Positions 1-10,900 of a DNA stretch of 64,000 nucleotides are shown piece after piece. The notes under the pieces were generated by a model that was not told the origin of the DNA, did not search any database, and saw only the letters and a program-made list of their open reading frames with translations. Source of the DNA: Nilaparvata lugens (taxonomy: Eukaryota > Arthropoda > Insecta > Hemiptera > Delphacidae); contig NC_052506.1 in NCBI RefSeq assembly GCF_014356525.2, forward strand, positions 13,204,783 through 13,268,782, read 5' to 3'. Position 1 is the stretch's first letter. Every line of letters begins with the position of its first letter. Made by a program: the position numbers and the translations under genes.

Positions 1-666
1 TATACTGGGGTAATTGTGAACAAGTAACTTTATTGTATCAAATCATATAGACACCATTCTTTGTGAAACATTATGTATAATCATAGCCTATCGATGGACA
101 TACATATGATCAATCTAAATTTGTGTTCACAATTACCCCAAAATAGCAGTTTACGATGACCTCACATGAAGTATGAGTGAAAATGAGTAATCTAGAGTGA
201 TCTAGAATGTCTAGTAGTAGTCTGGTTAGGAAGGTGAATGAAAAAACAACACTAGAATACATAGAATTGATTTTATTACTCCAAAACAAGCTTGATTCAT
301 TTTTCGAAAACAGCCAAATTTAAATATAAAGTGAAATTTATGAAACGATTTGTCTTAACATGTTTTGAAGAATATTCAGTAAGATTATTAGTTTTCTATA
401 TTTTACTGTTAATCTGTTCATTATCAAGAGTGCACTTCTTTTGGGTGAGCTATCATTATTTTTTATTAATATGGTAAAATAGCGGATGTTAACTGAATGG
501 GACACATTTCTATGAAGTATTGGATTTTACTCACTTTTTATTCTAAAATGTTGTGTGTATTTACTGATAAGGTGTGAAGGCTTACAAAACTTCTTTTCAA
601 AAGCAAATTACATTTGCTGTATCACAAAAATGATTAAATTATTTTTCGTTAATGTCCAAGTTATTC

Positions 667-732
667 AGTCCAGTAGTTCAGACGTGATGATGCGTCATTC
701 GTGAATTTCCTATCCCGTACGTGTGTAAGCCA
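667..732 (+). repeat. Interspersed repeat, copy 1
   Basis: The words cagtccagtagttc, gatgcgtca and cccgtacgtgt recur in the same order at 51745-51812. It is a dispersed element of unknown class, possibly a retroposon tail. Confidence 0.5.
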
Positions 733-856
733 ATAATTCTTTCCCTTATTATGTTGTACATTATCATATTAATGATGGGATACACATGAGTTTTTAGCTT
801 GTGTGTGGGCAATGGAAAGTGCGTGAGTGATTGAAGGGATGATCAAACGTCCATAC

Positions 857-944
857 CTACCGACGGGATTCGAACCCACTACAAGGTAGCGCTAGCAGAC
901 TGAAGCCTGCAACGCCTTTGTCGTTTCGGCTAATCTGGCCGGTA
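857..944 (-). pseudogene. tRNA-like sequence with long variable arm
   Basis: On the minus strand the ends pair (TACCGGCC against CGTCGGTA) and a near-perfect B box, GGGTTCGAATCCCG, forms a T arm. A D-arm-like part and a long variable arm place it near the Ser/Leu/Sec shape. The anticodon stem (GCAGG/TCTGC) encloses only six bases around TTCAG, so it is likely a tRNA pseudogene or SINE head. Confidence 0.5.
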
Positions 945-1325
945 CTTCCAATATTTACTAAAAATACATGTCAGTAGATTTATAATCAAGTGTTCTCCAT
1001 CTTGAAAAACAACAACAATTACTTCTACTACTTCTACTTTATTATGAACCTAGATCTAATGTTTTGCAATAAAAAAGAAGATGATGCTCTCTCTCTTGGT
1101 ACCTTTGCTCAAGAGGATGCTCTCTTCTTTGCATAGAACTTTGTATTCCTTTTCTTATTCCTTATTCCTTTGTATGGAATATGTAAGTATGAAAGTTTTA
1201 TATTGAGTGTAATTTATATTTCAATTCTATTTCAAATATCAATAATAATATTGGACGAGTTGGATCTTTTTTTGTGTTTTTTTATCATTTTATATTAACC
1301 TTTACTTCTTGTTCTGATTTTACAG

Positions 1326-1496
1326 TAAGCCAGCTGCCTCAACAAAAGCTATGAAATTGGGAAGCAAATCAAGAGATGTTGAGTCTTTCGTAGACCAATT
1401 GAAGTCTGAAGGCGAAAATGTTGTTGCACCTGCTGCCAACAAACCATCAGTCATTTCATCCAAGATTCCTGTTCAGACACTAGCCAATATAGATGA
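1326..1496 (+). CDS. ARCN1: delta-COP exon a (linker, KSRDVESFVDQL segment)
   Basis: The exon follows a polypyrimidine-AG acceptor (tttacag, ending 1325) and ends at the donor GA|GTATGT. It begins with the last base of a split codon (T, then AAG CCA GCT) and ends two bases into a GA_ codon that the next exon completes as Asp. It encodes the conserved piece just before the mu-homology domain. It is the first exon visible in the window. Confidence 0.88.
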
Positions 1497-4400
1497 GTAT
1501 GTACTAGTCAATCTAATTCTATCCAAGAATCTACTTTCAAATTGTGTGCTACAGTTTGCTGTAATGAAATTTAATGAATAAACAGTTATCCTATTATATT
1601 AAGCGAGCAATTTCTGTATATCTGTTTATATTTTTATATCTGGTTATTTATGTTCAACGGATCTTGAAAACGGCACTAACGATTTTCACGAAATTTGGAA
1701 CATAGTAGGTTTATGATATGAAAACTCGATTGCACCAGGTCTTATCCTTGGAAAAACTCGCTGAACGATATTAAAAGGATAATTCATCCTTGGCTGAAAC
1801 AGCTGAGACTTTAGTCGTCTGTGGATAGTAAAAAGTGAGCGAGTGATTCTGTGGAAAATCAAAATATCGCATCCCCGAAATTCATAAGCTAACGTATAGC
1901 CAGCTGTAAAATATAAGCACGATCACTTAAGAGAATTGTGTTCTGTTTATCAATAAATAAAAATAACGAGAGAAGCTCGGTGCCCCGATATTTAGAAGTT
2001 ATTCATTTATATTCAAATTTCTCTAATTCAATTTTTATTGGAGAGATATAAGATGAAAATATGGAAATATGCTTACCAGTCGAACGATCGAAGCTGAAAA
2101 AATGTTTGAATTTTTATGTAAGATTAATTTTTAATAAGAACTCAAAGAGTTCATCGAAAGGAGGGTCAACAATATATATTTTTTGCTTGTGTGCATACAA
2201 AATTTACTAATCAACCCCGCTGTTAAGGTTGTGCATAGGGCTTTTGGAAACTTTTTACTGGTGACATTTTCGATTTGGATACCATCGAGTTACCAAAATG
2301 AAATAACTATCCAAGGAAAAGTTTTTCATACTAATATTACGTTCTGAGATATGAGCGCCTGAAGTTTGATTTTTTGAAATAAGTCGTTTCAGAATTGATA
2401 GCAGATGAATTCATGAAATTTTGAGGATACATTCGTCGAGGTATTTTTCATCGAATGACATGCATGATTTCTCAGAATATGAATGTTTGAGAGAGCTATT
2501 TTTGTTAAAAAGAATAACTGAAAATAAATCAAATTGAGTTATTATCAGTTATCACTTCAGTTCTTCAGTTTTCACATTTCTTTTTTCCATTTAAGTTTCT
2601 TATCTCCCAATTGATGACGATATCGAAGTTTCCATCATCAAATATCTATATTTCTGAGCAAGTCTTTTTCGTTTTGGATGTCCCAATAAACGAGTTGTGT
2701 TGTGCTTTTTCAGTGTTCACATAAGACAAGAAGATAAGCTTTTACGTTTCGTATCTCCTAATTGATGACGATATCGAAGCTTCCATCATCTAAGATCTAT
2801 AGTTCTGAGCAAGTCTTTTTCGTTTCGGATGTCCCAATAAACGAGTTGTGTTCTGCTTTTTTCAGTGTTCACATAAGACAAGAAGAGAAGCTGATGCTTC
2901 GAGTGGGAAGGGATGGTGGAGTGCAGACCTTCGAACTGCATGGCCTAATAACCCTGCGCATATCGGATGAGAAGTGGGGCAAAATCAAAGTTGTCCTTGA
3001 TAACAAAGATACCAGAGGAATCCAGTTGCAAGTGAGTATCAACTCCTTTTTACTCAGCGTACTATTGTATTCAATTTGTTACAATTTCCACTGTAGCAAT
3101 TACCTTGATTAGTATATTGAGCATTTGCTTATTGTGATGTAATATTAATAATAATAATGTAATGATTTGATAGAATAGTGTGTGAGTTGGAAGAAGACTT
3201 TATATTCTCACGCCTAATGCAAATCAAATGAAATTACGTTTTATTCAATGATTGTTTATTTACTATAGTACAATGGAAAATTCATCCTTGGCTGAAACAG
3301 CTGAGACTTTAGTCGTCTGTGGATAGTAAAAAGTGAGCGAGTGATTCTGTGGAAAATCAAAATATCGCATCCCCGAAATTCATAAGCTGACTGACGTATA
3401 GTCAGCCTTAAAATATAAACACGATCACTTTAGAGAATTGTGTTCTGTTTATCAATAAATAAAAATGACGAGAGAAGCTCGTTGCCCCGATATTTAGAAG
3501 TTATTCATTTATATTCAAATTTCTCTAATTCAATTTTTATTGGAGAGATATAAGATGAAAATATGGAAATATGCTTACCAGTCGAACGATCGAAGCTGAA
3601 AAAATGTTTGAATTTTTATATAAGATTAATTTTTAATAAGATCTCAAAGAGTTCATCGAAAGGAGAGTCAACAATATACATTTTTTGCTTGTGTGCATAT
3701 AAAAATTACTAATCAACCCTGCTGTTAAGGTTGTGCAAAGGGCTTTTGGAAACTTTTTACTGGTGACATTTTCGATTTGGATACCATCGAGTTACCAAAA
3801 TGAAATAACTATCCAAGGAAAAGTTTTTCATGCTAATATTACGTTCTGAGATATGAGCGCTTGATGTTTGATTCTTTGAAATAACTCGTTTCAGAATTGG
3901 AAGGTAGCAGATGAATTCATGAAATTTCGTGGATACATTCTTCGAGGTGTTTCCCATCGAATGACATGCATGATTTCTCAGAATATGAATGTTTGAGAGA
4001 GCTATTTTTGTTAAAAAGAATAACTGAAAATAAATCAAATTGAGTTATTATCAGTTATCTTTTCAGTTTTCACATTTCTCTTTTCCATTAAAGTTTCATA
4101 TCTCTCAATTGATGACGATATCGAAGTTTCCATCATCAAAGATCTATATTTCTGAGCAAGTCTTTTTCGTTTTGGATGTCCCAATAAACGAGTTGTGTTG
4201 TGCTTTTTCAGTGTTCACATAAGACAAGAAGATAAGCTTTTACGTTTCGTATCTCCCAATTGATGACGATATCGAAGCTTCCATCATCTAAGATCTATAG
4301 TTCTGAGCAAGTCTTTTTCGTTTCGGATGTCCCAATAAACGAGTTGTGTTCTGCTTTTTTCAGTGTTCACATAAGACAAGAAGAGAAGCTGATGCTTCGA

Positions 4401-7400
4401 GTGGGAAGGGATGGTGGAGTGCAGACCTTCGAACTGCATGGCCTAATAACCCTGCGCATATCGGATGAGAAGTGGGGCAAAATCAAAGTTGTCCTTGATA
4501 ACAAAGATACCAGAGGAATCCAGTTGCAAGTGAGTATCAACTCCTTTTTACTCAGCGTACTATTGTATTCAATTTGTTACAATTTCCACTGTAGCAATTA
4601 CCTTGATTAGTATATTGAGCATTTGCTTATTGTGATGTAATATTAATAATAATAATGTAATGATTTGATAGAATAGTGTGTGAGTTGGAAGAAGACTTTA
4701 TATTCTCACGCCTAATGCAAATCAAATGAAATTACGTTTTATTCAATGATTGTTTATTTACTATAGTACAATGGAAAATTCGATTATAGGTCATTAGTAA
4801 CAAGATAGGGTCATATATATTGTATAGACTTTTATTATCAAGGTATATTTTAACGATGTCATTTAAGTATCGAACTTGAATTGATTACTATTTTTTAGCC
4901 ATTTGTCAATCTCTTATTGACGCAATTAGAGTGCTTCTTATTGAATATTGAAGGTTGTTTCAGTCTTTCAACAATTGGTCACTACAACCATAGAGAAAAG
5001 ATAACAAGAAGATAAGAATTATTATTATCAAACGAAAATCCAAATTAAATGCTGTAATTCACCCCGAAGACTTCTGCTACCGCAAATATTGAAAACAGCT
5101 GTTTACCCTGTTGTCAATATTTGCGAGATACCCTGTTGTCAATATTTGCGAGATCTGTTGTTAATATTTCCGAGAAACCCTGCTGTCAATATTTGCGAGA
5201 TCTGTTGTCAATATTTGCGAGATACCCTGCTGTCAATATTTGCGAGATACCCTGTTGTCAATATTTGCGAGATACCCTGTTGTCAATATTTGCGAGATAC
5301 CCTGTTTTCAATATTTGCGAGATACCCTGTTGTCAATATTTGCGAGATACCCTGTTGTCAATATTTGCGAGATACCCTGTTGTCAATATTTGCGAGATAC
5401 CCTGTTGTCAATATTTGCGAGATACCCTGTTATCAATATTTGCGGTAGCAGAAAGTCTTCGGGGTGAATTACAGCATTTAATTTGGATTTTCGTTTAATA
5501 ATAATAATAATTCATTAGCATTTGAATAATTGCAATATCTCAATAATTTTAATCTGTATAACATAAGAAGATATCCCATGGTATAGGTAGTTTATGTTCC
5601 AAATTTCAAGCCGATTACTGTCATCTACTGTCTATTATCACTGTTTGTCCGGGTGTAAAAATGGTACAGTATGAAACTATCAGCGTCACATAGCTTCACG
5701 AAAAATAACTACTATAGTAAGGCCCCCGTTATAATGACAATATTTGATTAACTTTGATGTTGCTATCCTTGTCTACTATTCGACAAAGCAGGTAGTACTA
5801 TCCTTTTCTAGCTCCGCAACGATGCCAAATCTGTTTTTGACAATGTAGAAATGTAATAATTAAGGCAGAGAACAGGCAACGCTGTTCTTCTATCTTTATC
5901 CACTGCCATTATAATGTGGACCTCACTATAGGACCATCGGCTTGAGTTAACAGTGAAATTTGGAACATAAACGCTCTATACTATGGGATTTGTTCTTATT
6001 CTACCTTTTCTTTATGCTACAACTGAGCTAGGGTTTTGCTATTGCTGGTTTCACCCCACCTCTCCACCTGGCATTGTGTAATGTTATACGAGACTTGGGC
6101 CGTATTTATGGGGAAAGTTATACAGTAAAGTTTATAAAAGATTTTTGACAAAGAACACTCTGTTTGCCTAACAAGAACTAACATCATAGTTCTGTTTGGC
6201 TCTCCCTATTGGTTGCTAATCAAAGTTCGTTATCAAAAATCGTTTATAGAGGCTCATTACACGGTCAGATGTTTTGTAAAAGATCTCTAAAAGCAACTAA
6301 TAGCAAGAACCAATCAGAAGAATTTACAGCGGTTTTTGTTCTTGATCAAGTTCCTTTTATGAATGTTTTCACGGTCAAATATTTTGTAAAAATTCTCTAA
6401 AAGCAAGCAATAGCAAGAAACAATCATAACTAACAATTTACAGCAGTTTTTGTTCTTGATCAAGTTCGTTTTTATGAATGTTCATAAATTTCGCGCTCAA
6501 ACTAATGACGGCTTCATTCGAAAAATGATGTTGTGAAGAATGTTTTGATTTTTCATTGCACCGATAATAACATTCCTGTGAAATGTGCGTTTTACAGACA
6601 CATCCAAATGTAGACAAAGAACTATTCAAAGCGAAATCGCAAATTGGACTGAAGAATCCAACCAAGCCATTCCCACTAAGCACTGATGTCGGTGTCCTAA
6701 AATGGCGTTTCCAGTCGCAGGATGATTCTTGTATTCCATTTTCAAGTGAGTATGATCAATTTTCACAGTTTTGAATGGCATTTTGCTTGTTTTCAGGAAT
6801 TCTATTGCACGAAGTAAAATTTATTGGCTGTATCATTTTACTATCTATTAATGTTAAAAACTCAGTTCTTGATGTTTTACTATAGGCTTCATCAAAAATA
6901 AAGAATTTCCAATTACTGTACTAGTGTAAGTTTTTTTATATAGCGAGTTTTTGCAACTTCAATTATGTCGCTTCTCGCCCCCCAATCGCCATTTTCCGAG
7001 GCTTGTTATTGTCATTTGATAATCAAATTTTATCTGCCACCATTCTTAATCTCAAAATAAACGAATCATCTCTTCAATCACTATAGCCTAGTAACACTAT
7101 AACTTCTCTAGAATAGTCAAACATTACAATAGAGTCATTATCAACCATTATAAAAGTTTTAATTTAATAACTTACACTAGTACAGTAGTTGAAATTCTTT
7201 ATTTTTGAAGTAGCCTATAGAAAAATATCAAGAACTGAGTTTTTAATGTTTATAGATATTAAAATTATATTAACATTTTTATAATGACTCTATTGTAATG
7301 TTTGACTATTCTAGAGAAGTTGGATATAGTGATTGAAGCGATGATTCGTTTGTTTTTAAATTGAGAATGGTAGCAGATCAAATTCGAATTGATTAAAAAA

Positions 7401-7880
7401 ACTGTTATATTTATAATATTTGAATTGAAATTCCTGTAACTATAAATTTATATCATTCATAAAATTATAAATTCTATACCTAAATACTTATATTTCTACC
7501 TCAATCTAACCATGCACAATATAGAGTAGCTTCTCAAAATTCTCCTCCTAGACTTCACATGCACTTGTAGCAAATTCTTGAAGGAAAGTCAAGTTTTGAA
7601 TAGTTGAGGCAGATATACTACTAATTTTGAATTGTTTTATTTTTCAGTAAATTGTTGGCCTTCTGAGAATGGACAGGGCGGCTGCGATGTGAACATTGAA
7701 TACGAACTGGAACACAATCGTCTAGAATTGAATGATGTGTCTATCAACATTCCTCTTCCGTAAGAATATTTTTCCTATCAAATTTGCTATAAGTTGAAAC
7801 CCAATTTTGATTATTTCTTAAGCTGGGGTTACACCGGAGTTGATAACAAAATTTTTTAACATTTTTGTTATTAACTGATA

Positions 7881-7913
<33 letters not shown>

Positions 7914-10900
7914 ATTTTATGGCCTTCATTGGACCACTGTAGTCAGTATCTTCCACCTTTACTCCGTCCTCTCTCAGCCCAATATTTCTTCATTCGTTCA
8001 GAAATTAATTTCCTTTCCTCGTCCGAAATCACTCTTCCCATTCTGTGTCTGACTTTGATCTGCAGTCTGGTCTGTTTGTCCTTCAGGATTCTGATGTTGT
8101 CCGACTTGTTCTTCAAATCTTCGAATGTTATATTCAACTCTCTCATATCCTCCTTGAGTTCATCAATCCATTTTATATTTGTTTTACTTTTCCACAACTT
8201 TTCAATAATTCTTCTGCTTAGTCTGTCCTCCGAAGCTCTAATCAGGTGACCGAAGAAAGATATTCGCTTTTTTTATTGTACTTGTGACAGGTTCAATTTC
8301 TTTGTAAACAGTTTCGTTGGAAGCTAATCTCCAGTGTCCATCTACTTGATAGTTCTTGTTAATACAGGTTCTGATGATTCTTCTTTCGATTTTTAGTAAT
8401 TTGTCTATTGCGATGGTATTGGTAGTTTTAAAGATGGTTTCACTTGCGTAAGTTATTACCGGTTGAGTGACTGTCTTGTAATGCTTCAATTTTGTGGCTA
8501 TTGATAGTGATTTCTTGTTCTTTGTGGCATACTGTGCTCTTCTCAACTTATTCAGTCTACTGTCCCACGTTCGATTCTCATTGAGATTGTAGGTTATGAT
8601 TTCACCTAGATATTTGAAACTGTCTACAATCTTTATTTCTTGATCTCCTATACGGATTTTCTTTGCAAGAGGTGGATCAGTTAGCATTTATTAACTGATA
8701 ATAATACAAGTCATGAACATTTTTGTTATTAACTGATGTTAATAACACAAGTCATTAACTTATGTTAGTAACATTTTATTTAATAACAAGGAATTTTCTG
8801 TTGAAAACACGAGTTATTAACTTTTAAGAGAAACTTTTGACGAATCAGTCAAGTTAATAACTTTTTGTTAATAACTCTTGTTATTAACTATGGTGTAAAC
8901 GCAGCTTTATTATTGTTGTTTTATATTTTTACTTTGGTCGGATTAATATTAAGGCCCAGTTGCACAAAAGCCGGTTAAATTTTTATCGTGATTAATTTCA
9001 CGAAAACCAATCACATCAAAATCTTTTTCGAAATGAAGGATTCTCTGATTGGTTCTCGTGAAATTAACCACGATTAAAATTTAACCGCCTTTTATGCAAC
9101 CGGCACTATGTGTTGAAATTTCTGTAGATGAGGGTTTCTCATGCCAGTTTTGTTCCAAATCTAATTACTAGCATACAAAGACAATTCATGAATTTTCTAA
9201 TATTTTCCATTTAATACTTTAAGGTGGATTTTCGTTTGTGCGTAAATTTCCGCAGTCGACGACGGCAAGCACTGTTGACATTCATATTGTCCAAATTTCA
9301 AGTGTTATGAAACAGCTGATCAAAAAACTTTTCATTATTTGTCTCTATTATTAAAGAATTAAACATTTCTAATAATATCAACATATTGCCATTTGATTAT
9401 ATAAAAAACTATAAGCTCCACCTGCCCCATTAAAACATGATTGAACATAATCTTTTAGGTTATGTAGACAAATTGAATCTACCCAATCTGAGATTCTCTC
9501 CCTGTCGTGGTCGACGACGGTATTTATTACGCACAAACGAAAACCCAGCTTTAGTGGTCTAGTTGCTAAGTTTTTCATAGCATTTCAACACAATTATTTC
9601 GTAACATATTCCTGTCAAGAATTAGCATTGCGTTAAAAAGTTGTTTCCATTTCGACGATTGCATTTAGTTGACCGAGCGAAGTGAGGTCTAAGATTCAAG
9701 TCGATGGTTTGGCATTTCTCTTAATGTTCAAATGTTTGAATGTTTATATGTTGCGCATTTACGGCGAAACGCGGTAATAGATTTTCATGAAATTTGACAG
9801 GTATGTTCCTTTTTTAATTGCGCGTCGACGTATATACAAGGTTTTGGAAATGTTGCATTTCAAGGATAATATAAAAGGAAAAAGGAGCCTCCTTCATACG
9901 CCAATATTAGAGTAAAAATCAGACTATAGAATTATTCATCATAAATCAGCTGACAAGTGATTACACAGATGTGTGGAGAAGCCAGTCTATTGCTGTATTT
10001 CCATAAGGTCTATAGTTTCAATCAGGTACTTGTGAATGAGAATACTGCGTGAGGTCTACTGTTCACAGAACTACTAGTACTTTCAAATTCAAATTATTTT
10101 TCCAAAAAAGCAGATTACACAGTTAAAAAGCACACATTACAAATGTTTGGATTGCCTCTACAAGACCTCATTTGTGGTGGTAAAGTGAGGGGGAGAATAA
10201 AATAATATTTTTATTGCATAAAAAGCTGTACAATTACAGATATGGCAGACGTCAATTATAAAAACAAATAAAATACATAAAAAATATGAAAATTTCACAA
10301 AGTAGAAAACACAAAAGTACAATAAGTTATCAACTACGGCTATTAATTTTATTGACAATATTTACAGTATTATTGAAATGTATCCACTAGTTATCCATGT
10401 ATTCCTTTAAGGAATAGAAGCCACCATTCAATAGATATTTCTTTACTTGGGCTTTAAATAATTTTTTATTTCTTTTGATAGATTTTATTTTATTTCGAAG
10501 CCTATTGTAAAAACTTATTCCTTGATAAAATGGATTTTTCTTTGCTATCGCTAAATTAACATTAGGTAAATGATTAGAAGTTCTTGTTCTAAATTAACAT
10601 TAGGTAAATGATTAGAAGTTCTTGTTCTATGAATGTGGATTTTGCTAATAGTGGGTAGAAAATTATTATCAACGGTGCTAAGAAATGGTAGAAGGAAACC
10701 TGAACAGGAAACATTACCTTTTTTTAGCTATGTTATGAAGTTGATGTAGCACAGATGATGTTGATATTTTACAGAATCGGCTGTTCGCCAGTAGTGACCG
10801 AGTGTGATGGAGACTACACTCATGAGTCGAGGAAAAACATGTTGACCTGGAATCTGGCGCTAATAGACAGCACAAACAGAACCGGTGCTCTCGAGTTCTC

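Larger units (their letters stand above)
1..1325. other. delta-COP intron, left edge of window
   Basis: No coding exon of the gene is visible here. The stretch contains a degraded interspersed repeat (667-732) and a minus-strand tRNA-like sequence (857-944); the rest is AT-rich unique-looking DNA. Confidence 0.6.
1781..3280 (+). repeat. Tandem duplication in delta-COP, unit 1
   Basis: The unit is about 1498 bp and is repeated directly at 3279-4780. It contains the end of the upstream intron, the relic exon, exon b and the start of the next intron. The units meet at a short shared aattc. The 5' intronic half differs by scattered SNPs and small indels; from about 2770 on the copies look identical. 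Confidence 0.9.

Noticed and set aside
5101..5444. Regularly spaced repeat resembling a CRISPR array
   Set aside because: The repeats are contiguous with no unique spacers, lie in a foldback transposon, and the genome is eukaryotic.
5089..5498. Three overlapping ORFs of 75-125 codons with repeats such as ARYPVVNICEIPC
   Set aside because: They are reading frames of the 25-bp minisatellite; because 25 is not divisible by three, all frames stay open and repeat every 75 bp.
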